From Lomentospora prolificans (Eukaryota > Ascomycota > Sordariomycetes > Microascales > Microascaceae), in contig JARFXM010000008.1 in NCBI GenBank assembly GCA_029532625.1, forward strand, positions 1,860,001-1,924,000: DNA of 64,000 nucleotides, written 5' to 3'. How positions within the stretch are numbered: the stretch's first letter is position 1; each line of letters begins with the position of its first letter. Below the pieces are notes generated by a model. The model ran no database searches. It had not been told where the DNA came from and saw only the letters and a list, made by a program, of their open reading frames with translations. Made by a program: the position numbers and the translations under genes. Shown piece by piece: positions 37,147 through 48,100 of the stretch.

Positions 37147-39048
37147 CTAATCCTGCTGTATATTTCGCCTTCGTCGATGCTTTCCGGGTAGTTCCACGTC
37201 GGGATGGCAGACACGATAGTGCCTAGTTAGGGCGTCTGCGCGGCTGAATAGCTTTTCTTCCGTACAGAGGTCGCACCGGACTTTTTGCTTCCTCGCGTTA
37301 TGAATCGTGTCTTCATGCCGTGTTAGGTCGTATGGGCGAGAGAAGACGGCCCTGCAAACCTTGCCCGTGCCTGGGTTGATGCGGTAGCATCGGTGGGGCC
37401 CAGCTTGAGTGTCCATGACATTGCCTTTCATGCCTCGCTGGGTAGACTTCAAACCCCCAACCTGTCTGTGCCCTTCCCTCTTGTGTTTCTGTAGGAGGGC
37501 AGGGGTGTCAAAACGAAGCATGCAGCCATGGTAAGTGCAGCTGTACGTTCCGCCGTCATCGTTATCTCCTCTGCGCTGGCCCGTAGGTCCGACCATTGCA
37601 TCAGCATTATTGCTGCTTTCGAAGGAAACCGCTGATGGAAGGTTTTGCTGCGCTCCAAAGGCAGGAAGCCCGTGTGAAGCATACACACTTGGATCGCCCG
37701 ACGGGAGGTAATGTGTGGCACTGATAGCATCCTCATCCATCATCGAGTATTGAGGCCTACCGTTCTCGCAGTGCCCAATAGAAATTTCTTCATCTGTAAG
37801 ATGATCCATGCCTCCAAATCGGCTGGATTCCGGCCGTGAAAACAGAGAAAAGCTATTGGCGCAATCGGCCTCTGAGAAATCGAGCATCGAATCCTGAGGT
37901 GAGATGGTCTGGGGGGAGTCGGCCTCGCTAACATGCTGCAGTCCCCGATCTTCTTCCAGTGCCGTGTTTCCGTGGAATTGGCTCAACATATGGCGCCGAT
38001 TGTGGTTTGGGGGGAGGCTGGAATGGTCACTACGATCTTGCATTGAATGGGCTAGTGATTCAGCTGTGTTCACTCTCCTCGAAAACACATCGCTTGTCGG
38101 CGAAGCTTGAGCTTTGGCAGTAGACGGTGCGGATGAAATGATGTCCAAGTTAGGGCTATACAACCCGTCGTTATAGACGTCCGTCATAGTTCTGTCCAAC
38201 TTGGGCACGTCGGGCACTGCTGGAAAATGAGATATTGGTAAGTTTTCGAACAAGACAGGGAAAGGGTCTGTGTCTTCGATTTTCTTACCCCGATGCCGGC
38301 CCGTCCTAGTGTCTGAACCTGTGTAAGTTGGTGTATGCGATGGAGTTTCCGATTTTTGACCGAAGTCAGTTGAGTGAGTTAGGCTCTGTCGTTGAGACGA
38401 AACCTGGCTCGTACGTGCGTCTAGAGACTTAGACTGCATGGATGCCTGGCTGCCTCGGTAACCGTTCATTGTATACGGCACCTTCGAGGACGGATTATTC
38501 ATCTGTAACCCGTAGATCTGTGGACCCGTATAGAGATATTGCTCTTGTTGCAGCGGGATAGAGTCAGCTGCCGTGATGTGATAATTCCAAGGGCTGCTAG
38601 TGTGCCCGTCACGGAATGCGTCATCCACTGAGTCCGTCGCCGCGATTTGAGGGGTTGAGATATTGGGGCTGCAAGGGGAGTTCGGCCCTGTAGAGCCCAA
38701 GGTAGAAGTGAGTGATGACTCGCGGTGATGAGAAGACCGCGTTGTGGATTCTTTGGAAACATCCAGTTCCTTTCCCCACCACGGCTTATGTTGGTACAGC
38801 AACTCTGAAAGGTCGCCCGCTGGCAAATCTGCGACTCGATCAATGGATAAGTCCATACTCCTTGGGACGGCAAACATTGACGATCTGGACGACGACGCAA
38901 CCATGGTGTCGGGGTCAGGACCAAAGGACTGAGATATAGAGTATAAGTTCGTCGGAGGCAGGGAAGTTGGGGTTGAGGTGCGATGAGGATGAGACCCCGT
39001 CAAACGGGGCGAATTTCTGTGTGAGGTGTGTTTGGGTGATTTTAACAT
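37147..39048 (-). CDS. rpn4: C2H2 zinc-finger transcription factor, RPN4-like
   Basis: Predicted 633-residue nuclear regulator. The long N-terminal part is low in recognisable structure and rich in Ser, Pro, Thr and Gln. Three fingers lie at the C-terminus: about 502–527 (CTYHGC…H…H); about 552–583, an unusual finger with a long inter-cysteine loop (CYRINPGTGKVC…FSRPYDLTRHEDTIH); and about 590–621 (CDLC…FSRADALTRHYRVCH), then a basic tail KHRRRR. The long-loop finger followed by FSRPYDL.RHE.TIH is characteristic of Rpn4, activator of proteasome genes. A GGTGGCAAA element just upstream supports this. The open frame extends further 5' but its first codon is TTG, so the ATG at 39,048 (MLKSPKHT) is chosen. 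A later Met (MVASSS) is an alternative. No intron is needed. An unrelated C2H2 factor remains possible. Confidence 0.75.
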   Translation of the reverse strand: MLKSPKHTSHRNSPRLTGSHPHRTSTPTSLPPTNLYSISQSFGPDPDTMVASSSRSSMFAVPRSMDLSIDRVADLPAGDLSELLYQHKPWWGKELDVSKESTTRSSHHRESSLTSTLGSTGPNSPCSPNISTPQIAATDSVDDAFRDGHTSSPWNYHITAADSIPLQQEQYLYTGPQIYGLQMNNPSSKVPYTMNGYRGSQASMQSKSLDARTSQVSSQRQSLTHSTDFGQKSETPSHTPTYTGSDTRTGRHRGKKIEDTDPFPVLFENLPISHFPAVPDVPKLDRTMTDVYNDGLYSPNLDIISSAPSTAKAQASPTSDVFSRRVNTAESLAHSMQDRSDHSSLPPNHNRRHMLSQFHGNTALEEDRGLQHVSEADSPQTISPQDSMLDFSEADCANSFSLFSRPESSRFGGMDHLTDEEISIGHCENGRPQYSMMDEDAISATHYLPSGDPSVYASHGLPAFGAQQNLPSAVSFESSNNADAMVGPTGQRRGDNDDGGTYSCTYHGCMLRFDTPALLQKHKREGHRQVGGLKSTQRGMKGNVMDTQAGPHRCYRINPGTGKVCRAVFSRPYDLTRHEDTIHNARKQKVRCDLCTEEKLFSRADALTRHYRVCHPDVELPGKHRRRRNIQQD

Positions 39049-39123
39049 TGTGAAGTTTGAATAGTATCGTCGAAATATACCGAATACTAAAATATGATCT
39101 GGAAATTCCAAGTGCGAACCCAA

Positions 39124-39132
39124 GGTGGCAAA
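39124..39132 (+). promoter_or_regulatory. GGTGGCAAA, proteasome-associated control element (PACE)
   Basis: This exact nine-base element, known in yeasts as the binding site of Rpn4, lies 76–84 bases upstream of the start codon of the RPN4-like gene, in reverse orientation to it. It suggests autoregulation. Caution: one other exact match occurs inside the aro1 coding region (minus strand, near 34,515), so a chance hit is possible. Confidence 0.5.
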
Positions 39133-41096
39133 ACTTGGGCTGTCTAGGTCTTATGTACTCATGCCAACGAGTCGGCCGATGACATTGAGGCTCGGTTAGC
39201 TCAGGCTAGTCTACTTAATACTTACGGAGGCCTTGCGTACGGGGGGCCCGAAAGTATCGGAGCTGGAGATTACTAATGCCGGCCCCACAAATAAGGCGTC
39301 GATCCACTCTGGAAGGGTGTGGTCATGATTGCTAGTGCATTACACAAGCCGGCTTGGGTCTTTACTTGCCGTCGTTCTACCGTCGTCCTTGATCATCTTT
39401 ACACTTCCCTGTAATTCCTAGCCATTCGTCTCTTCGTCAACAACCCGTCATGTGTCACACTTGGGTGATGCTGCGACAAGTTATCCCGCTAGGCCTCCAT
39501 CATAGACAAATAATCCCATCAAATAATCCCATCATTCACATCCCCCCTTCTCCGTCTCCGATCTGTGTGGACATGGACACTCCATCATTACCACCCGTGA
39601 ATGTTGAGACTCGAAAAATTTCGTGCGCGGCTTACTCCGTCTTGATAGTGTCCTTGACGGAAGCACTTACCTGTATGGAGGTTGGGTGTTATGCGTAGAA
39701 TCGACCGCGGATGCCGGCATAGCGAGCTTCCCCCGGGAGGATGCAAGAAATAAAATTCTTCATCCAACGTGGTTCTCCGAGGAGAGTTTGCATTGTGCGA
39801 GCCGCTCGTGTGACCGAGTCGACAGTGGTACCACGCTGTGAGTCAGGAACGACAGTTGGGGCCGAGGTTCGGTGGGGCCGATCGGAGTCCTCCGGCCTTG
39901 AGCTGAGCCAGCGTTCAACCAAGACAAATTTATCCATCAGAATTTTTTTCTCTCTGCCAAGTGACCAAGGACGGCCGTTTCCGGCCTGTCTCGAAGCGAC
40001 CAAAGCCCTTCAACCCGCGATCCAGCTGCCCGGGTCAGGAACCCAACTCGACATCTTATCCCACCTCCCCGGCTTGAGCCACACAGGGAAAGCTGCGCAG
40101 CTGTTGGAACAGATGCACTGCCCCTCAGCGTGATCTATTTTGACATTTTCCCAACATAACCCTGAAGCGCGGCGAAGTGCCCCCAGTGGCCTGTCTGTTA
40201 AGGGCGACAAAGAATTCCTCCCCCCGGCCCCCCCGGCCCCTTCCCAAAAAAAAAAAAAAGCAAACCACCAAAAAACGCACGCGTTCATACGACCAACACT
40301 TTTCTTCTCGTATTATCCATTAGCCATGTAAAATTCATCACGACCTCAAATGCCCCTGATTACTTCGTATATGGCCCGGGAATCAATAGACTCCAATTAG
40401 AAGATTCTTAAACACAACCGCTACTTTTGAGACTTAAAAAACTATTATAAAAAGTCGTTCTTAATATAGTGGGTTTTGGCGCATCTGCTTTGTCACCGAC
40501 TTGCCTGGTCCTCTATTCTTCGTCCTCCCTCCTGCTCAGATAATACGCTCTTGCAAGAGGACTATTGAAAAAGTTCAGTCAGGTCCATGGTCCACCCCTC
40601 ATGTCACGTGCCGGGCTTCTCTTGCCCCGGACACTAGTGGTCGGTCACGCGCTTCCCATTGGAAACTGATGTATTTCTCGGAATGAAGTTTCCAACTTCA
40701 AGTTAACAGTCGGATCCTGATATAGTAACGAATCGCCAACGTACGAAGGGTACAGCTCATTAGCACTAAGTGATGATATGGACATTGGGTCCGATCTCCG
40801 ATCCATCCTCTATCACACTGCCACCTTCAACAGCATGTTTTGATGTGCGTCGATTTGGTCTGAGGAAAGACATATATTCGGATACACCGGGGACGACCTA
40901 GGGCCGTTCAACTTGAGAGAAACCTTCATTTAAATACCAGATCCCCATCCCATGTATAATACAATTGACCTGATAAACAGAAAAAAGCCGAACGTGTCAT
41001 TCATAATGATAAAACGGAAAATGCAATCGCCAAACGAGTATTGAAATCATCAAGTTGAACATAGAATGAAAAGAAATCCTGCGTCCTGGCAAGTGA
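39133..41096. other. Intergenic region between the RPN4-like gene and histone H4
   Basis: About 2 kb with no frame that resembles a protein; the frames present are short and overlapping. It includes an A-tract of 13 bases near 40,247 and presumably holds the RPN4-like promoter on the left and the histone H4 3' region on the right. No tRNA or other RNA gene was recognised. Confidence 0.5.
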
Positions 41097-41533
<437 letters not shown>

Positions 41534-42477
41534 TTTTTAGTAGTAGTGGTCTTATAGAGGAGTGTTGGAGATGTGTGTAAATGGTCCAAGTCTTCGGAGT
41601 AACAGAAGCACTTTTAATGACGATGATGTTGCCGCGCGGTGGATCGAGGTGTCAGCGGTGGGGGGTGTCCTTTAAAAGGCGGTTTGTATTGGCACTCGAT
41701 CAGCCTGCAAGCCAAAGAAAAACTGGGACCCACATACCAAGGTACAACCGAAAGAATTCGATTTTCTTTATCACCTAATACCCATCACTCTATGGGGGCT
41801 GTAGGTACGTACCGCCGAGTCTCCAATGTCAATTATTTTTTTCCTGTTATCCCACATTATTCCTTCTTGAGTATAATGTACTGGAAAATCCTATAATAGG
41901 GCAGGAGCCAGGATTAAACGGGCGGCATGGTACCAATAGGGCTTTTCTTGCGAATTGAGCCCTTAGCTGTATGGGCGCAGATAGATATTCCTCTCGTCTA
42001 TCCCGCATGCAGTTATTCGTGGGCGAGGGGAACCTCAAGGCTGCCCCAGGGGACTAGCATCCCATGGATCAGTGTTGTCGTCCCACTGGAGCTGGAGGCG
42101 CAAGGTAATCAGTGTGGGGGTGTGGAGATGCGGATGCCGAATTTGTTTTGGGCTGATTCGCGTCTAGCGCGTGTCAAAAGGTTCAACTTGACCAATCATC
42201 AAATCGGTTTACATGTGGCTGGGAACAATAAAATCCAAATAGCCAAATAGGGAAGGTATTTTTCCCAGCAATAGACATTTTAATTCCTTTGCCTCACACA
42301 CAATCAGCCAGCCCCCACCTGACTCATCAGCCACCTACAAATACCATCCCGCCCCCCAATCTCTGGGCCCCATTTCTCTCTTCCCATCAACAGATCCCAG
42401 GCCACCTCTCGCGTTCCATCACAACAACTAATTCCCATCACCCACACCAGTACACTTTTATCAGACTATCATTCAAA
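41534..42477. promoter_or_regulatory. Shared divergent promoter of histones H4 and H3
   Basis: This 944-bp region separates the two start codons. CCAAT boxes occur at about 41,823, 41,933 and 42,192 (ACCAATCATC). CCAAT sites are common in fungal histone promoters. The stretch 42,290–42,470 just before H3 is pyrimidine- and CA-rich, as in many fungal transcription start regions. Co-regulation of the pair in S phase is inferred from arrangement. Confidence 0.7.
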
Positions 42478-42830
42478 ATGGCCCGTACTAAGCAGACGTA
42501 AGTTGCTGAACCTCTTGTATTATCATTTGCATCGTGTATTAACCTGCTTTATCAGTGCCCGTAAGTCCACCGGTGGCAAGGCCCCTCGAAAGCAGCTCGC
42601 TTCCAAGGCTGCCCGCAAGTCGGCCCCTTCGACCGGAGGTGTCAAGAAGCCCCACCGCTACAAGCCCGGTACTGTCGCTCTTCGTGAGATTCGACGATAC
42701 CAGAAGTCGACCGAGCTCCTTATCCGAAAGCTCCCCTTCCAGCGCCTCGTTCGTGAGATCGCCCAAGATTTTAAGTCCGACCTCCGATTCCAGTCTTCCG
42801 CCATTGGCGCTCTCCAGGAGTCGGTCGAGT

Positions 42831-42862
<32 letters not shown>

Positions 42863-42998
42863 CTGTGCGCCATTCACGCCAAGCGTGTTACCATCCAATC
42901 GGTAAGTCTTGTTGCGTCTCATTCCAGTCGATTGATTTCTAACAACCCGATAGAAGGACATCCAGCTTGCCCGTCGCCTTCGAGGTGAGCGCAACTAA
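42478..42998 (+). CDS. hht1: Histone H3
   Basis: Core histone of 136 codons. Exons are 42,478–42,497 (20 bases), 42,556–42,901 and 42,954–42,998. The introns are 58 bp (GTAAGT…ATCAG) and 52 bp (GTAAGT…GATAG). The spliced protein starts [20 protein letters not shown], so K4, K9, K14 and neighbours are present. It continues through KKPHRYKPGTVALREIRRYQ and ends TIQSKDIQLARRLRGERN, a fungal-type C-terminus. The lengths add to 411 bases. Frames in other phases and on the opposite strand here are shadows of its biased codon use. Confidence 0.98.
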
Positions 42999-43336
42999 AC
43001 TGGTACTGGTCTTTGTAGATGGACGTTTTGTCCGTCATTGGTTCATGACTGCTTTTGAAATGCTTCACGAGGGCACCGTGTGGTCGGTTAAGGGTATTTG
43101 GCGTTAGACGAGTTGATTTTCACACTGGGTTGATTGTACATTATAATTAGGCTCAATAAAGCCCTGCTATCCTCAACTTGTTTGATCATCAGTGATATTC
43201 CCGCGCGGTTGGGTTTGTGTGTATTATTTTTCGGCCGTGTTGTGACAGACATGTAAACTTTGAATGTTGTAGTCTTCCTGTTGGACGTCTCGTATCTTGC
43301 TTGTTGTGCTTCCCCGTTCATTACATGTCTCTCTGT
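42999..43336. other. Convergent 3' region between H3 and PRP3
   Basis: 338 bases hold the 3' untranslated regions of two genes facing each other. AATAAA occurs near 43,154. No metazoan-type histone stem-loop was sought or seen. Confidence 0.5.
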
Positions 43337-44740
43337 TCACCCGATGCTCTTCGCAAGAGACCAGAAATTCTCCATCTTGTAACGGCCTAAAAGTTCTCTG
43401 ACTTCCGCATCCGTTTCACACACTTTGTTTCCCCACTTTTTGAAGGCCCTAACTTTGACTTCACCTTCAAAGACGATGGCCATACGATTAGACGAGAGAT
43501 CTTTCAGGGCACCGCCTTCGTCCTCTGCCTGGAGCCAGGCGCGTGGTGCACTCGGCTGGCCCACTATTTGGCGTGACGGAGCGTTCTCTGTCCAATCGAT
43601 ACGGTTAACAATCAATTTGCGATAGTGTCGGATACTATGCTCCCCGCCCTCTGCAATGACTAGGCAGAAAGTTGGATGCATAATACAAATCCCCGTAAGC
43701 CCCAGTTGCTCCGCGTTTTTGCCGATCTTGAAGCGGTGTTGGCCATTCGCAAGACTGTTGACTCTAAACACTATGAGATGCATGCCTTTTGCAGCGTCTT
43801 TCTCGCGGTTAGCAGCGATCTTGACATGCCTCTGCTCTTTTGTCAACTTCCGCTCTTCGTTGACTTGCATATGCTTTTGTTTCCGCTCCATAATTTCTCG
43901 GTTGACTCTCGCCTCAACAGCTGTAGGATCCTTCACTGCTTCTTCACCAAGGACTCGCATGAGATTGGCCTTCTTAACTTTGGGTGGAGGTGCTGGGATG
44001 AGTCCTAGTCTTTCCTTCGCCTGTCTTTCTTTCAAATCTGCCATTCTTCGTTGGCGGCGCATCTTCTTTTGCTCCTTAGCTGTGAGGTACATGGGCTTTG
44101 GGGGAGGTATATTTTGGTCCTGGGGGGGGTCGATTGGGACAGGGTGTTGGATATATTCGGTAACAATGCTGTCGTCCGCCCGTATTTTGGTATTCCATGT
44201 ATATGTGGAGCCATCGCTATCGATGTTAACTTGATCGTTCATAAGACCCTCATCCCACCACTCAACAACTGGAGGAGCTTCGATAGCAAAGGCCTTTTCC
44301 ACGTCGAGCTCGTCGTCGATCCCTGCTTTCCGTGTCTGTTCGGCGATACGCTTCTTCATGGCTTCCAAGGCCGCCTGGCGGCGCAGTGCATTCGCTTGCT
44401 GGATGAACTTTCCCTTCTGATTGAATACCAATCGTCTCGGTTCTCTGGGACGTGCGGCTTGCCCTTCCAGTGCGTCGGTGTAATATGGATTTGGCTGTCC
44501 GCCGAGAGGGGGCTGAACAGGGCTATCGGTAGGCCTGTGTCCGGAACTGGAGAGATTGAGTCGCTGAGCGCGATGGGAGGACTGTATGTGATTTTGTGTC
44601 CTGGTCGGGGGTTTCCACGTCCCCATGTCTTCCAGCGCAGGGTGAAGCCCTACGTTTAAGCCGCCTTTGGCCTTGCTGCTCCCTATCGCAGCTGCTACTC
44701 TTGCTTTCAGAGCCGCCATCTTATCCGCAGGAGACTCCAT
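43337..44740 (-). CDS. prp3: U4/U6 small nuclear ribonucleoprotein Prp3
   Basis: Spliceosome component that binds the U4/U6 duplex within the tri-snRNP. The single-exon frame gives 467 residues, close to the yeast protein in length. The N-terminal part holds a low-complexity Arg/Ser/Pro segment, then the Prp3 core: LVFNQKGKFIQQANALRRQA, VEWWDEGLM, PPPQDQ-like proline stretch, and LTAKEQKKMRRQRRMADLKE, a charged helical region. The C-terminal alpha/beta (DUF1115-type) domain at about 320–460 includes LIVFRVNSLANGQHRFKIGK and RMAIVFEGEVKVRAFKKW, and the protein ends MENFWSLAKSIG. The start MESPADKMAALKARVAAAIG fits the family. It lies 384 bp from RPA190, which runs the opposite way. Confidence 0.93.
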   Translation of the reverse strand: MESPADKMAALKARVAAAIGSSKAKGGLNVGLHPALEDMGTWKPPTRTQNHIQSSHRAQRLNLSSSGHRPTDSPVQPPLGGQPNPYYTDALEGQAARPREPRRLVFNQKGKFIQQANALRRQAALEAMKKRIAEQTRKAGIDDELDVEKAFAIEAPPVVEWWDEGLMNDQVNIDSDGSTYTWNTKIRADDSIVTEYIQHPVPIDPPQDQNIPPPKPMYLTAKEQKKMRRQRRMADLKERQAKERLGLIPAPPPKVKKANLMRVLGEEAVKDPTAVEARVNREIMERKQKHMQVNEERKLTKEQRHVKIAANREKDAAKGMHLIVFRVNSLANGQHRFKIGKNAEQLGLTGICIMHPTFCLVIAEGGEHSIRHYRKLIVNRIDWTENAPSRQIVGQPSAPRAWLQAEDEGGALKDLSSNRMAIVFEGEVKVRAFKKWGNKVCETDAEVRELLGRYKMENFWSLAKSIG

Positions 44741-45124
44741 CTTGATCCGCTGAAAAGTGTCAATATGGCATCTAATTTTGCACGTAGTTTGACTGGACTC
44801 AGGCTTGATATCGACAAAGATCCTCCTACTGAGGGGGGTTAACGATGGGTGCGAGATGTAAGGACTCTGGCTTTCTGTGAGCTTTCTTTTGACCTGGAAT
44901 TATGATGGTCAATTTAGATATATATCACGTGAAGAGAGACAACCATTGCGAGGCGGGAGAGTGCAGCTTTCTATTCTGCCACAGCTCACCGCTAAATTTC
45001 TTTTTCACTTTTTTTGGGCCCTCTGTTTCCCGCCCAGGATCTTGGACCAGCTCAAAACGCCCCTCTTAAAACTTCGTGCTAAGAAATCCCTTCTACGGAA
45101 CATACCGGCCACATTCATGCCAAA
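44741..45124. promoter_or_regulatory. Shared PRP3–RPA190 promoter with a CACGTG box
   Basis: The two start codons are separated by 384 bases. A perfect E-box CACGTG lies at 44,926–44,931, just after an ATATATATC stretch. In fungi this palindrome is bound by bHLH factors such as Cbf1 homologues. Pairing a splicing factor with an RNA polymerase I subunit suggests growth-linked co-expression, which is inference. Confidence 0.55.
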
Positions 45125-48100
45125 ATGAATATATCTAGCCCAGTGGCCGATGCCATTGAGCGAATTGACTTCGGATTTATTTCTACAGAAGAGGTCCGAG
45201 CCGTTTCTGTCAAAAGAATCCAGAATGACAACACTTTTGATAGCTTGATGTTACCAGTCCCGGATGGCCTCTACGATCCCGCTCTCGGAGCATGGGGTGA
45301 CTTACCGTAAGTATCACTATAGTACCTTTGAAATTTCTAGCACTGACCCGAGGTCAAACCATAGCTGTGATACTTGTCATCTCCGGAATGCCCAGTGCCC
45401 CGGCCACCCAGGACATATCGAGCTTCCAGTACCGGTCTACCACCCTGTTTTCATGGATCAAGTACTTCGGCTTCTACGGTCTCAATGCATCTATTGCCAT
45501 GGTTTTAGACTGAGCAGAAAAGATGTGCATGGTTACATCTGCAAGTTCCGACTCCTACAATTCGGTCTTCTCAACGAGGCCGCAACGATAGATGCCTTGG
45601 CAGAGGATATTCTGGGTATCAATGATGAGGCAGAGGGCCTCGTTAGCGAAGCCGAAGAAGAAGGGAACCCTTTTACTGATTCGACAATCAAGAAGAGGGA
45701 ATCTTTTGTCAGAGATGCTCTGCAACGTGCGAAACGACTTGGTACCGACGTCATAAAACACGAGGGAGCCACGCACATGAGGCGATTCTTGATCAAGCAA
45801 TTTTTTGCGGATATTGTGAAAGTAAGGAGATGCGCCACTTGCCAAGGAATTAGTCCTACGTATCGCAAGGATCGATTCGTCAAGATTTTCGAAAAAGCCC
45901 TATCGGCAAAAGATCAAGCTGTTATGGCAAGGAAGAATCTGAAAGCGGTTGATGCCATGGCAGTTCTTCGGAAACCTGGCCTAGGCAAGGAAGCGCTAGC
46001 AGATGAAGAGCACAATGCCGACATAGCACATAACCCTGCGCTAGTGGAAGGGTCTGAAGACGGTCTAGTCGATGAATTCACAACGCAGCCGCGCGACACC
46101 ACCGAAGCGCAACGCTACTTAGATGCCATGGAAGTCCGTGCAAGGCTTGGTCTCCTCTTCAGGAAGGAGCAAGATGTCCTGGAACTTCTATACAACGGCC
46201 GTGCTGGTGATAAATCCTCTGCCAAGGTCAATGCCGAAATGTTCTTCTTGCAAGCTGTTCTGGTGCCACCGAACAGATTCAGACCAGAGGCGCGGATGGG
46301 CCCTGACCGGATCAGCGAGGCCCAGCAGAATTCTTTGTATAAAAACATCTTACGAAGTTCGGAACGGGTTGTGCAGGCCCACCGTGACCTACGCGAAGAA
46401 AATAATGCTAAGGCAGGGGACAATAGGAGCAAGAGTGCTCTCGCATCTTTACACCAGGCGTGGACGGAATTGCAGGACTCTGTGAACTGCCTGATTGACA
46501 AGACCAAGAGTCCTGTCCAAGGCATGGCCGCCCAGAGGGTTGAGGACGGAATAAAACAGAAACTGGAGAAAAAAGAGGGTTTATTCCGGAAAAATATGAT
46601 GGGAAAGAGAGTTAATTACGCCGCCAGGAGCGTCATATCTCCGGATCCTAACATTGATACGAATGAGATTGGTGTCCCCCCGGTGTTCGCTACTAGGCTC
46701 ACGTATCCTGAGCCAGTCACTAGCCACAATGTGAGAGAGCTAGCTCAAGCCGTGATAAACGGCGCTGAAAAATGGCCGGGGGCTTCTGCTCTTGAGAACG
46801 AGGCCGGCCAAATATTGAATCTCAGATGGAAGACTGCTGAGGAACGCGAGTCCCTAGCTCACCAATTATTAACTCCCAGCTCCATAGACAATGGCGGTAT
46901 CCGGAACAAGAAAGTCCATCGCCACCTTGCCAACGGGGACGTTGTCTTGATGAATCGGCAGCCGACTCTTCATAAACCATCAATTATGGGCCACCGGGTG
47001 CGTGTCTTACCCGGCGAAAAGACTATTCGAATGCACTATGCCAATTGCAACACATACAATGCGGACTTTGATGGCGACGAGATGAATATGCATTTTCCCC
47101 AGAACGAAGTGGCCCGGGCAGAAGCCCTTCAATTAGCCGATACCGACCACCAATACCTCTCCGGCACGCAAGGGAGCCCGCTCAGGGGCTTAATCCAAGA
47201 TCATCTCTCGATCTCAGTCGCTCTCTGCAGTAAGGATACCTTCGTGAACAGAGGCGACTACCATCAACTAGTCTATAGCGCCCTGCGACCCGAGAGTGGG
47301 CATATACTGCGTGAAAGAATCGAACTTGTACCGCCGTCAATTCTCAAGCCTACTCCGCTATGGACTGGAAAGCAGGTTATCACTACAATACTGCTTAATA
47401 TAACACCCCCAAGCTGCGGTGGTCTCTGGATGAAGGGAAACGCAAAAGTCAAGGGTTCAGCGTGGGGCTCGGCAGGGACCGAAGAAGAACTAGTGATTTT
47501 CGATGACGGTGTGTTCATTAGTGGGATTCTCGATAAATCTCAACTTGGTCCGTCGTCCGGGGGGTTTATTCACGCTGTACATGAAGTATACGGCCCTGCA
47601 ATCGCTGGAAAGCTCTTGAGTAGCTTAGGTAGGCTCCTTACCAGGACTCTACACATGCGAGCGTTCACCTGTGGCATGGACGACCTCACCCTCACTTCAA
47701 AAGGAGAGTTATCACGCACCGAGAAGTTAAGGGAATCGCAAAATATTGGCTTAAAAGTGGCGTCAGAGTACGTCGGCATGGGTGATCAACAACCCCTTCC
47801 CACTGACTCTGTGCTCCTTGGTCGTCTAGAAGAAGTCATGCGAGATGATGCGAAACAAGAGAAACTCGATATGCTTATGAACGGAAGCGCCGCGGCGCTT
47901 TCTACTGGCGTTACAGTTGCTTGCCTACCCCTCGGCTTGGAGAAGCCTTTCCCAAAGAACCACATGCAGTCCATGACTACATCCGGTGCCAAGGGCAGCC
48001 AGGTCAATGCCAATCAAATATCTGTCAATCTCGGTCAGCAGGTCCTCGAAGGCCGTAGGGTTCCCTTGATGGTCAACGGCAGGTCTCTACCGTGTTTCAA

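Noticed and set aside
39450..40331. Several overlapping 60–130-codon frames upstream of the histone genes
   Set aside because: They overlap on both strands, lack domains and look like chance frames in G+C-richer DNA.
42503..42994. Long frames in other phases and on the minus strand over histone H3
   Set aside because: They are by-products of the strong codon bias of H3; the spliced H3 explains the region fully.
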